From positions 154,666 through 218,665 of the forward strand of contig JAGMWU010000050.1 of NCBI GenBank assembly GCA_018697195.1: a stretch of 64,000 nucleotides of DNA, written 5' to 3'. Within the stretch, counting starts at the first letter, position 1. Each line of letters starts with the position of its first letter. The stretch is from Certhia americana. Its lineage: Eukaryota; Chordata; Aves; Passeriformes; Certhiidae. The position numbers were made by a program, and so were the translations under genes. The notes beneath the pieces are model-generated. The model made no database searches and was not told the origin of the DNA. It worked only from the letters and a program-made list of their open reading frames with translations. Positions 51,940 to 62,500 of this stretch are shown one piece after another.

Positions 51940-52480
51940 AATAGCAAGGGGGAGGGAGCTACAGGAATGGCTTTTATGAGAAGATGCCAAAAGTTTCCCC
52001 TGTATCCAATAGAATGAATGCCAGCCGACCCTAAGATGGACATGCTGCTGGTCAAGGCCAAGTCAATTGACAATGATGGTAGCACCTCTGGAATAGCATA
52101 TTTAAGAAGGGGGAAAAACTGCTGCACAACAGCAGCTGGGGGAGAGATGGGTGAGAATATGTGAGAGGAACAACTCTACAGATGTTGCATTCCCTTTTGG
52201 GAATGCTCTCTCCCCAAAATCCCTCCCCCAGAGACTGTAACCTGGCCTGAATTACCTGCCCCTTTGAGTCTGACCTATGGCCTTTGGCCAGGTAATCTGA
52301 CCCCGACCCCAAAGGAGATAAAAACCCCTCTCCCTCCATGTGCCCCTCTCCTTGCTTCCTGGGATCCCTTCATTGAGAATAAAGCTTTGGAATACATCCT
52401 GAGGTAAGGGGCCTCTTTTGAAGCTCTTCTCCCTATCTTGTAGATCCCCTCTCCCAAAATTCCCAAAATCTGAGCTAGCA
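51940..52480 (+). mobile_element. LTR-like block with TATA box and poly(A) signal
   Basis: Shows a promoter-like gataaaaac near 52317 and AATAAA at about 52379, followed by a pyrimidine-rich stretch. This is the typical U3-R-U5 layout of a + strand LTR. Exact ends are not defined. Confidence 0.55.
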
Positions 52481-52484
52481 GATT

Positions 52485-53325
52485 GTGGGGGGGTGGAGGA
52501 AAAGGAGAATCATCATACAGACACCAAGGTCAGTGAAGAAAGAGTGGGAGGAGGTGCTCCAGGTGCTGGAGCTGAGATTCCCCTGCAGCCTGTGGAGGTC
52601 GATGGTGGAGCAGAGATCCACCTGCAGCTCATGCAGGACCCCATGTTGGAGCAAGTGGATGCCTGAAGAAGGCTGTGACCCTGTGTGGAGCCTGTGCTGG
52701 AGCAGGGTCCTGACAGGACCTGTGACTGTGGAGAGAGGAGACCATATTAGAGCAGGTTTGTTGGCAGGACTTGTGACTCTGCAGGGGACCCATGCTGGAT
52801 CAGCATGTTCCTGAAGGACTGCACCCTGTGGAAGGGATTCACCCTGGAGTAGTTCCTGAAGAATTGCAGCCTGTGGGAAGGACTCACATCAGAGAAGTTT
52901 GTGGAGGACTGTTTTTGGTGAGTGGGACCCCATGCTGGAGCAGTGCAAGAGTGTGAGGAGGAAGGAGTGGCAGCGATAATGTGTGATGAATGTCATTACT
53001 GTAATCCCATTCCCCAATCCCCCTGTGCTGTTTGGAGGGAGGAGGTAGAGAAATTGAGAGTGAAGTTGAACCCTGGAAGAAGGGAGGGGTTGGGGGAAGT
53101 TGTTTTAAGATTTGTTTATATTTCTCATTATCCTACTCTGATTTGATTGGTAATAAATTAATTTTCCCAAGTTGAATCTGTTTTGCTGGTGACAGTAATT
53201 GGTGAGTGATCTATCTTGTTCCATGAGCCTTTTGTTACATTTTCTCTCCCTTTTCCAGCTGAGGAGAGGGAGTGATAGAGTGGCTTTGGTGGACACCTTG
53301 TGGACAGCTACATTCAACCCACTAG
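52485..53325 (+). mobile_element. Avian ERV LTR, sense, with internal minirepeats
   Basis: Recognised as a common avian ERV LTR type. The U3-like part has degenerate ~40 bp repeats (ctgcag/ccctgtgga/catgctggagcag wording); then comes AATAAA near 53152, and an end reading ccagctgaggagagggagtg and gtggctttggtgga. The small ORFs in it are not genes. Confidence 0.75.
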
Positions 53326-53334
53326 AGTCCTTTT

Positions 53335-53915
53335 TGGTGCCCTATCGCTCCCTCTCCTCAGCTGGACATGGGAGAGAAAATAAGACGGAAAAAAACTCAT
53401 GGGTCAAGATAAAGCCAGTTTAATAAAGCAAAAGCAAAGCTGTGTGTGGAAGCAAAGGAAAAACAAAAGATTTGTTCTCTACTTCCCATCAGCAAATGAT
53501 GTCCAGCCACTTTATGAGAAGTAGGGCTTCAGTATGTGTAGCAGTTGCTCTGGAAGGCAAATATAGTAATAGTGAATGCCCCCCCCCCCCCCCCCCCCCC
53601 CTCCACACACACTTTCTCTTAGCTTTTGTATCTGAACTGGCATTATATGGTATGGAGTATCCCTTTGGTTAATTTGGGTCAGTTGTTCCGCTTATGTCCC
53701 CTCACGAGATCTTGCCCACACCCAACCTACTGGCCTTTGGGGATGTTGAGGGATGTTGAAGAGACAGTGCTGATGCTGTACCACTGCTCCTCAGCAGGAG
53801 CCAAAACACTAGTGTGTTCTCAACACCTTTCTAGTTCCCAATGCAAAGCACAGCAATGTGAGGGCTGCTATGGGAAAATGAACTCCAATATACAAAAAGG
53901 GTGTGAGGGAAGACC
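53335..53915 (-). mobile_element. Avian ERV LTR, antisense
   Basis: Opposite orientation to the preceding LTR, sharing its terminal block. Contains antisense poly(A)-signal wording (tttaataaag region), the motif tatggtatggagtatccctt, and a 21-22 base poly(C) run at 53580-53601. Confidence 0.75.
53580..53601. repeat. Poly(C) homopolymer
   Basis: About 22 consecutive C residues inside the antisense LTR; length is likely error-prone. Confidence 0.9.
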
Positions 53916-54305
53916 CAGGGAACTACAGACCTGGTAGTCTAACCTCAGTTCCTGGAAAAATTATGGTGAAGATTATGCTGAGTACTATCGAAAGGCATGT
54001 AAAGAACAATGCAATTATCAGGCAGAGTCAGCTTGAGTTCACAAAAGGAAAGTCCTCTTTAATTCTGTATTCTGTGATGTAGTCACCTACCTAATAGATG
54101 AAGGGAAGGGGGTGGATGTAGCTTTTCTGGATTTTAGTAAGACTTTTGATACTGTCCCTCATAGTTGTCCAACTGTGAGATGAGCAGGTACACAGTGCAC
54201 TGGGTGAAAAACTGGCTGAAGGGCAGGGCTCAAAGGGTTGTAGTGAATGGGGCTACATCTGGCTGTTGACTGGTGACCAGTGGCATTCCTCAGGGCTCAA
54301 TTCTA
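53916..54305 (+). mobile_element. CR1 reverse-transcriptase fragment
   Basis: RT fingers/palm segment on the + strand with phrases equivalent to L-T-S-V-P-G-K and F-L-D-F-S-K-T-F-D-T-V-P, ending at a G-I-P-Q-G-S-I-like motif. Frameshifted. Interrupted by the retroviral block that follows. Confidence 0.75.
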
Positions 54306-54428
54306 CAGTTCAAAATAACGCTTATAACAACTGTGGATTTGAAAATGAACATCAAGTATAAAAACTGTATAAAGTGAAAGCATTACACTTATCATAATAA
54401 CGTGAAATACTTTCAAAGGGGGGAATAA
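54306..54428 (+). mobile_element. Possible ERV internal remnant ending in polypurine tract
   Basis: A short AT-rich stretch ending in aaaggggggaa directly before the LTR start, which looks like a polypurine tract preceding a 3' LTR. No coding sequence can be read. Confidence 0.45.
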
Positions 54429-54782
54429 TGTTAGTATAGGGTTAAAAAGTTCTGAGCTAAAAATGTTCTGAAAATCATGGGAAAAATCAAATGTAGATCG
54501 GAGGGAGGTAGGAAAGGAATGTTATGCATTGTTTTCCGTAGGCCATGTGAAATTGCACCTGTAATTAAGTGTACTTACAATAGCACATATAATAAAACAA
54601 TATGAGTATGATTAATATTGCTTAAACAAATACAGTTATATAATTGAATAGTATAAATATGTGCATTTTGAACAAAGCTGACAAAGCTAGATTTGGGTTT
54701 TTACCCCTAGCACCCCGGCCGCCATTAATAAAAGCACCTTGCATGTAATCCTTCTGTGATTATGTGTGTCTATATGCTAACA
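54429..54782 (+). mobile_element. ERV LTR, sense (ERVL-like)
   Basis: 354 bp with short inverted ends TGTTAG...CTAACA. TATA-like gtataaatatg near 54650, CpG-bearing cccggccgcc, then AATAAA near 54729. The design resembles the LTR at 63378. Confidence 0.75.
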
Positions 54783-55368
54783 CAACTGGGAAGAAGAGGT
54801 GGACAACTTATTCTATAAGCAGCTGGAGAACATGTGAGGATCATCAACCCTTGTTCTTGTAGGTGACTTTTACCTACCAGACATCTGCTGGGAACTTAAT
54901 GCATCATAAAAGAGGCAGTCCAGGAAGTTCTTAGAGTGTGTGGAGGACAACATTTTGTCGCAGCTGGTGGTTGAGCCCACCAGGGGAGGGACTATGTTAG
55001 ACCTCTTGTTTGCGAATAGAGATGGGCTAGTGGGAGATGTGGCGATTGGAGTTCGCTTGGGGCATAGTGATCATGAAATTATAGAATTCTCGATATTTGG
55101 TGAAATCAGGAGGAACATCAATAAGACTTTTACATTGGACATCCAGGGGGCAGACATTGGCCTATTCAGGAGACTTATTAAGAGTCCCTTGGGAAGCAGC
55201 CCTTAAAGACAATAGAGTTCAGGAAAGTTGAGGGTGCTTCAAAAAAGAGATTGTGAGGGCAGAGGAACAGACTGTCCCTGTGTGCTGAAAGATGAGTGGA
55301 TGAAGCAAACATCCAGCCTGGATGTGCAACGAGGTCTTGAAGGAACTCAGGAATAAAAGGAGGATGCA
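54783..55368 (+). mobile_element. CR1 endonuclease fragment
   Basis: Endonuclease-domain remnant of a CR1 ORF2. An 88-codon ORF at 54940-55206 shows E-D-N-I-L-S-Q-L-V-V-E-P-T-R-G, M-L-D-L-L-F-A-N and the catalytic-type G-H-S-D-H-E-I-I-E-F. It lies downstream of an RT fragment in the same orientation, the reverse of the order within one CR1, so the two come from different copies or a rearrangement. Confidence 0.8.
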
Positions 55369-56924
55369 CCATCTTTGCCCTTGTTCTATGGTCTCTCTCT
55401 TTGCAAAACTGTAAGACTGTTTGAATATGGAAGGTAGGAATCTTGCCCCTGTTCTCTTGTCTCTCTCTTCTCCAATGTGTGGGTCCATTTGGATATGGAT
55501 GGTAAGAACATTGCCCCTCTTCTCTGGTCTCTCTCTTCTTCAATTTGTGAGTCCATTTGGATACGGAAAGCAAGAACCTTGCCCCTCTTATCTTGTCTAT
55601 CTCTTCTCCAATGGGTGGGTCCCATCGGATATGGAAGGCAAAAATCTTGCCCCTCTTCTCTTGTCTATCTCTTCTACAATGTGTGGTTCTGTTTGGATAT
55701 GGAAGGCAAGAATCTTGATCCTCTTCTCATGTCTCTCTCTTGGAGTACCTGTAGGAGCTTTTGGTTATGGAAGGTGAGAATCTTGCCTCTCTTCTCTTTT
55801 CTCTCTCTTCTCCAGTGGGTAGGTTTGTTTAGATATGGAACGTAAGAATCTTGCCCTTCTTCTCTTTTCACTTTCTTCTCCAATATGTGGTTATGTTTAG
55901 ATATGGAAGGTGAGAATCTTGCCCCTCTTTTCCTGTCTCTCTCTTCTACAATGTTTTAGGTTCGTTTGGATATGGAAGGTACGAATCTTGCCCTTCATCT
56001 CTTGTCTCTCTCTTCGCAACTCTTTCGGACCATTTTGATATGGAAGGTAAGGATCTCTCCTTTCTTCTCATGTCTCTCTCTTCTCCAATGTGTGGGCCCA
56101 TTTGGATATGGAAGGTAAGAATATTTCCCCTCTTCTCTTGTCTCTCTCTTCTTCAATTGTGGATCCCTTTGGATTTGGAAGGCAAGAATCTTGCCCCTCT
56201 TCTCGAGTCACTCTCTTCCCCAGTTTGTGGGTATGTTTGGAGATAGAAGGTCAGATTCATCCCCCTCTTCTCTTCTCTCTCTCTTCTCCACTGTGTGGGT
56301 CCGTTCGAATATGGAAGGTATGAATCTTGCCCTCCTTCTCTTGTCTCTCTATTTCCCAACCTCTAGGACCAATTCGATACGGAATGTAAGAATCTTGCCT
56401 CTCTTCTCCTGTCACTCTCTTCTCCAATGTGTGCGTCCATTTGGATATGGAAGGTAAGAATCTTGCCCCTCTTTTCATGTCACTCTCTTCCCCAGTTTGT
56501 GCGTATGTTTGGATATAGAAGGTAAGAATCTTGCCCCTCTAGTCTCTCTCTTCTCCAATGTGTGGGCTCGTTTGTATATGGAACATATGAATCTTTCCCC
56601 TCTTCTTGTTTCTCTCTCTTTCTGAACCTGTAGAACCGTTTGGATATGGAAGGTAAGAATCTTGCTTGTCTTCCCTTGTCTCTGTCTTCTACAATGTGTG
56701 GCTTCATTTGGATATGGAAGGTAAGAATCTTTCCCCTCTTCTCTTGTCTCTCTCTTTCTGAACCTGTCGAACCATTTGAATATGGAATGTAAGAATCTTG
56801 CTCCTCTTCTCATGTCTAACTCTTCTCCAATGTGTGGTTCCATTTGGATATGGAAGGTAAGAATCTTGCCCCTCTTCTCTTGTCTCTCTCATCAAGAACC
56901 TCTTTGAGATTTTGGGTATGGAAG
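55369..56924. repeat. CT-rich ~68 bp tandem satellite, left block
   Basis: Head-to-tail units of about 68 bp. Unit wording on the + strand: tttggatatggaaggtaag, then aatcttgcccctcttctctt, gtctctctcttctccaatg and tgtggg. A second unit type replaces ccaatgtgtgggtcc with gaacctgtaggacc. Roughly 22 units. Many short ORFs arise on both strands because the unit has few stops; I do not regard them as genes. The array starts directly at the end of the CR1 endonuclease fragment. Confidence 0.93.
56920..56924. repeat. Target-site duplication, left copy (GGAAG)
   Basis: GGAAG precedes the provirus and is repeated at 59590-59594, immediately after it. Confidence 0.8.
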
Positions 56925-57103
56925 TGTCTTGGTTTGGAAAGACAGGGTGTCTGCTAAGGAACCAAAAATGGAAGCTTCCCTTGGACTTGTTATAATTCTG
57001 AAATTGAAGGGGGCTCAGGCAACAATGTGAAGGTAGGAATAACAGTTCTTTACTAGTGAGCCTAACAAGGTAAGTTAACAAAAATAACTATATTGTGGAT
57101 AAC
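56925..57103 (-). mobile_element. Truncated 3' LTR of provirus
   Basis: Matches the first ~180 bases (+ coordinates) of the full LTR at 58833, with about seven differences, so roughly 4% divergence. Only the end distal to U3 remains. Confidence 0.85.
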
Positions 57104-58715
57104 TCTCGGATTTTAAAAAAAAAAATTTTTTTTTTTTGTTTTTCAGTCTCTGCTGGCAGTATCCTCTTTCTTTAGCTGGGGAATGTTGGACTTTGACTTC
57201 GGGGCCTGTGACTCGCACTGGTGCTGTGCTGATCTTCCTCATCTCTTCCCTCATCTCCCTCATCTCCTCTTTAAACTCATCTTTAAGTTCCTTAACCACA
57301 GCAGAGACATGAGCATGCATCGGGCCATTGACCATACTTTCATAATTCCTAAGCTTGTTGGCCACAGAACCCACTGTCTCTTGGTTGTTATCTGCATTAA
57401 TTGTTGCAATGAAGGTGGTGTATTGAGCTGGCCCTAGATTTGCCAGACTCCACAACATTTGCCCTGTGCACCTGACTTTGTCGGGGTCATTATTGTGCTG
57501 TCCACCCCTCCCAAAGAGTACTTCTAGCACTGCCACTTCTCTCAGCTGTTGGATCCCTTCCTCGAGGGTTTTCCAGCGCAGCTTATGATGGTGCTCCTGC
57601 ATTCTCTCTCTGTGGACAAACCTTTCTCTTACACTCATTAAAAGATGCTCCCAGAGGGAAAGGGGCCCAGGCTCCCTTACAAATACCTGATCCACACCTG
57701 AGTCTTGGGTCAAAGGTCCCAAATTCCTGGCCTCAGTACCATCCAGCTGCACACCTGTACCCATAAGGTCCCAGACCTGGAGTAACCAGGTTGTATAAGC
57801 CTCACGTCCCCGTCGTACAATGTCCTTCCGCAGGTTACGGAGACTTTCATACGACAGACACTCAGTGACAATCTCTACCTCTGGCTCCCCTGCATGTTGT
57901 GAGGTCCCTCCTTTCTTATCTGATTTCATCTTAGACTTTCTAGTTTCCACATGGGCGACTGCTGCTGGCTGTGATTTCCCTTGTGGTTCAGCTGGAGCCT
58001 GGACAGATGTAACATCTGTGGGTTCCACTGCTGCACCACAAGACTCTCCCTTTTTGAGGCAGCAGGAGGGATTCTCACTAGTAGGGGAGGTGTGCCTCTT
58101 CAGCATCTGGCCTATGTCCTTCACCAGAACCCCCACCCAATCCGTCTGGTTTAGCTCTGAGGTGGTCTATGGGGCAGGGTCAGGTTCTGGGGCAACATCC
58201 TTAATCTCTGGGGCAGTGTCCAGCTCTGTGGTAGTATCAGGCTGTCTGGCAGCATCCCTGTTCTCTGGGGTAGCTATCACGGTGTTTATCCAAGTCAATC
58301 TCCCTTTTTCTCTAAATGCTAAATAGAACAGGCATATCAGCAACACCAGCCACTGTATGACATTATTAGCATTCAGAGAAAATTTGAATCCTTCGAAAAC
58401 TGGTGGGGTAGACCCAAAGAGATGGGTGAAGGGTTGGAAGAAAATTTCCCCCGGTGTCATTTCTTCACAGTAGGTGCCATTATTAAAGTAACCCCAAAAA
58501 CATTCAGTTAGTGTGCGATAGCTCTGAATCCGTGTGCCTGCCTTCCAGAAGAAGTTAAAAATCCATGAATTCCTCACCTTATCAACCCACAAAATTAACT
58601 GGATAACAGCCACGGTAGCTTTAGTTATGGGACCCATATCTAGATAAGGGGCTGCAAATGGAAAAAATATAGCTGTGGCCATGTGCCATCCAAACCAGGG
58701 TACGCTAGAAAACAT
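57075..58715 (-). pseudogene. Endogenous retrovirus gag-like ORF with one in-frame stop
   Basis: The ATG at 58715-58713 has a good context (caccATG). The frame runs to a TAG at 58169-58167, continues in the same frame without further stops, and closes near 57075 inside truncated 3' LTR sequence. The part before the stop (182 codons) has several hydrophobic segments, including a likely membrane helix with the core V-I-Q-W-L-V-L-L-I-C-L-F-Y-L. The part after the stop resembles avian ERV capsid: a W-x-L-x-x-W-D motif, S-L-W-E-H-L-L, R-E-R-F, and a P-D-K-V-R-C-T-x-x-M-W-like block, then a charged coiled-coil-like stretch. No zinc knuckle, protease, pol or env is present. The gene ends artificially at an A/T-homopolymer junction. 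Assigned from family resemblance only. Confidence 0.75.
57116..57139. repeat. Poly(A)/poly(T) junction
   Basis: An A run directly followed by a T run (about 11 + 12), between the gag-like ORF and the truncated LTR. It marks the internal deletion breakpoint. Confidence 0.75.
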
Positions 58716-58809
58716 GGTGCTATTTAATGAAGTTCTTAAGCACACAAAAAATTAAATTACTCAAGAGCTGTTATTTCTTTTGTACCCTTTTTCTCTCGAT
58801 GTCCTCAGG

Positions 58810-58827
58810 CCCCACAGTTGGATGCCA
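58810..58827 (-). other. Primer binding site, tRNA-Lys-like
   Basis: On the - strand, five bases after the LTR, the sequence TGGCATCCAACTGTGGGGC closely resembles a lysine-tRNA primer site with a few changes. This places the 5' end of the provirus at 59589 and supports a betaretrovirus/ERVK-like class. Confidence 0.65.
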
Positions 58828-58832
58828 AAATC

Positions 58833-59589
58833 TGTCTTGGTTTGGAAAGACAGGGGTGTCTGCTAGGGAACCAAAAATGGAAGCTTCCCTTGGACTTGTT
58901 ATAATTCTGAAATTGAAGGGGGCTCAGGCAACGATGTGAGGGTAGGAATAACAGTTCTTTACTAGTTAGCCTAACAAGGTAAGTTAACAACAATAACTAT
59001 AATGTGGATAACAAACAGAACTAGAGTAAGAAAGAAAAAAACCAAAAAAAACCCGAGTTACAGTTTTCCTCTGGCACCCTCCCCCCCTCAGTACCGTCAC
59101 AAGCTACCAGAGCAAGCAACAGTCCTGGGAGACGAGATGTATCCGAGGCTCAGCGGGGGTAGCTGGAGCTGTAGAAAAATGTCCTGGCTAGGCAGGGGGT
59201 GCAGAACACAGCGTGGGGAAACCCCGAGCAAAACTGAAGTAGTCGTCAGTGCAGGGCAGTGGGAAGGAGCTCCCGGCAGGGTAAGGAGAGAACCGGTTCC
59301 CAAATCCCAGGGGGCACTGGAAGAGACAGTGGTGGGTCACTCTGAGCTGAGCTCCAGGTGAGGGATGGTGAGACCTCTCTGCCGTGCCGAGACGAGAAGC
59401 CTGGGCAGTTTTTCTCCGAGAGCAGAAAACCACCCCAAGCGAAGTGAAGTCGGTGCAACCCCGTCTCTCCCTTAGCTGCTTTACTTTGTTTGTTCCCATG
59501 CACACATGAGTACCCAAAAGCACCCAGCAATCAGCTTCTTAGCAACTTCTGGGAAAAAGTTCTATAAGAAAGCAACCGAACTCCCAACA
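58833..59589 (-). mobile_element. Full 5' LTR of provirus
   Basis: 757 bp, TGTTGGGAGTTC at its 5' end on the - strand and CCAAGACA at its 3' end. Same family as the solo LTR at 15216-15982. Small ORFs inside it are not genes. Confidence 0.9.
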
Positions 59590-62500
59590 GGAAGGTAAAA
59601 ATTTTGCCCTTCTTCTCTTGTCTCTCTCTTCCCCAATGTGTGGGTCCAATCAGATATGGAAGGTAAGAATGTTGCCCCTCTCCTCTTGTCTCTCTCTTCA
59701 CGAACCTTTTGGACCATTTGGATATTGAAGGTAAGAATCTTGCCTCTCTTCTCATGTCTCTCTCTTGGAGAACCTGTAAGAGGTTTTGGATATGTAAGGT
59801 GAGAATCTTGCCTCTCTTCTCTTGTCTCTCTCTTCTCCAATATGTGGGTACGTTTGTAAAAGGAAGGTAAGACTCTTGCCTCTCTTCTCTTTTCTCTCTC
59901 ATTTCAAACCTTTAGGACCATTTGGATACGGAAGGTAAGAATCTTTCCCATCTTCTCTTGTCTCTCTCATCTCCAATGTGTGGGTCCGTTTGGATATGGA
60001 AGGTACGAATCTTGCCCCTCTTCTTTGTCTCTCTCTTCTTCAATGTGTGCTTCCATTTGGATATGGAAGGTAAGAATCTTGCTGCTCTTGTTTCTCTCTA
60101 CGCGAAGCTGTAGGACCATTTGGATACGGAGGGTAAAAATATTGCCCCTCTTCGCTTTACTAATACTTCTTGAATGTATGGGTCCATTTGGATATGGAAG
60201 GTAAGAATCTTGCTCCTCTTCTCATGACACTGTCTTCTCCAATGTGTGAGCTCCTTTGGATATGGAATGTAAGAATCTTGCCCCTCTTCTCTTCTCTCTG
60301 TCTTCTCCAATGTGTGGGTCCATTTGGATTTGGAAGGTAAGAATCTTGCCCCTCTACTCTTGTCTCTCTCCTTCCGAACCTGGTGGACTGTTTCTGTATG
60401 GAAGATAAGAATCTTGCCCCTCTTCACTTTTCTCTCTCTTCTATAATGTTTTAGGTCCTTTTGGATATGGAAGGTAAGAATCTTGCCTCTATTCTCTCGT
60501 CCCACTCTTCTCCAATGTGGAGGTCCATTTGGATATGGAAGGTTAGAATCTTGCCCCTCTTCATTTGTATCTCTCTTCTCCAACGCATGGTTCTCTTTGG
60601 ATATGGAAGGTAAGAATCTTTCTCCACTTCTCTTGTTTCTCTTCTCTAATGGGTGGGTCCGTTCAGATATTGAAGGTAAGAATATTGCCCCATTTCTCTT
60701 GTATCTCTCTTCTCCAATGTGTGGGTCCGTTCGGATATGGAAGGTATGAATCTTGCTCCTCTTCTCTTGTCTCTCTTTTTCTGACCCTATAAGTCCATTT
60801 GGTTACGGAAGGTAATAATCCTGCCCCTCTTCTCTTGTCTCTCTCGTCTCCAGTGTGTGGGTCTGTTTGGATATGGAAGGTAAGAAACTAGCCCCTCTTC
60901 TCTTGTCTCTTCTTCAATTCTGGCTCTCTTTGGATATGGAAGGCAAGGAACTTGCCCCTCTTCTCTAGTCACCCCAGTTTGTGGGTATGTTTGGATATAG
61001 AATGTAAGAATCTTGCCCCTGTTCTCTTGTCTCTCTCGTCTCCAAAGTGTGGCTCCGTTTGCATATGGAAGGTACGAATCTTGCCCCTCTTCTCTTGTCT
61101 CTGTCTTCTCCAATTTGTGCTTCCAATTGAATATGGAAATTAAGAATCTTGCTCCTCTTCTCCTGTCCCACTATTCTCCATTTTGTGGGTATGTTTGGAT
61201 CTAGAAAGTAAGAATCTTGCCCCTCTTCTCTTGTGTCTCTCTTCGCGAACCTGCCAAACAACTTGGATATGAAATGTCAGAATCTTGCCCCTCTTCTCAT
61301 GTCTAACTCTTCTCCAACGTGTGGGTTCATTTGGATATGGAAGGTAAGTATATCTTGCCCCTCTTCTCTTGTCTAACTCTTTTCGAATGTGTGTGCCCAT
61401 TTGGATATGGAAGGTAAGAATCTTGCTCCTCTTCTCTTGTCTAACTCTTCTCCAATGTGTGCGTCTGTTTCGATAAGGAAGGCAAGAATCTTGCCCCTCT
61501 TCTCTTGTCTCTCACTTTGCGAACCATTCAGAACATTTGGATATGGAAGGTAAGAATCTTGCCCTTCTTCTCATGTTTCTCTCTTCTCCAATGTAATGGC
61601 TCCTTTGGATATGAAAGTTAAGAATCTTGCCCCTCTTCCTCATCTCAGTCTTCTCCAATGTATGGTTCTGTTTGGATATGGAAAGTAATAATATTGCTCC
61701 TCTTGTATTTCGCGCTCTTCATGAACCTCTAGTTCCATTTGGATATGGATGGTAAGAATCTTGTCCGTCTTCTCTTATCTCTCTCGTCTCCAATGTGTGG
61801 GTCCGTTTGGATATGGAAGGTACGAATCTTGCCCCTCATGTCTTAGTCTTCTCCAATGTGTGCATCCATTTGGACATGGAAGGTAAGAATCTTGATCCTT
61901 GTTTTTCTCTTCGCGAACCTGTAGGACCATTTGGATACATATGGTAAGAATATTGCACCTCTTCTTTAGACTCTCTCTTCTCCGACCTGTAGGACTGTTT
62001 GGATATGGAAGGTAAGAATCNNNNNNNNNNCTTGTCGCTCTCTTCTCCAACGTGTGGGTTTGTTTGGATATGGAAGGCAAGAATCTTGCCCCATTTCTCA
62101 TGTCTCTCTCTTCTCCAATGTGTGGGCTCCTTTGCATATGGAAGGTAAGAATCTTACCCCTATTCAATTGTATCTCTCTTCTCCAACGCGAGGTTCTCTT
62201 TCGATATGGAAAGTACGAATCTTTCTCCACTTCTCTTATCTCTCTCTTCTCCAATGGGTGGGTCCGTTTGGATATTGAAGGTAAGAACATTGCCCCTTTT
62301 ATCTTCTATCTCTCTTCTCCAAAGTGTGGCTCCGTTTGCATATGGAAGGTACGAATCTTGCCCCTCTTCTCTTGTCTCTCTTTTTCTGAAACTGTATGCC
62401 CATTTGGATGCGGAAGGTAAGAATCTTGCCCCTCTTCTCTTATCTCCTTCCGAACCTGTAGGACCGATTGGAAATGGAAGGTAAGAATCTTGCCTGTCTT

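Noticed and set aside
52485..53146. Several ORFs of 74-109 codons in the repeat block
   Set aside because: They lie in ERV LTR sequence with internal minirepeats, not in genes.
59002..59530. ORFs of up to 119 codons on both strands in the full LTR
   Set aside because: They lie entirely within the LTR and are not conserved in the related LTR at 15216.
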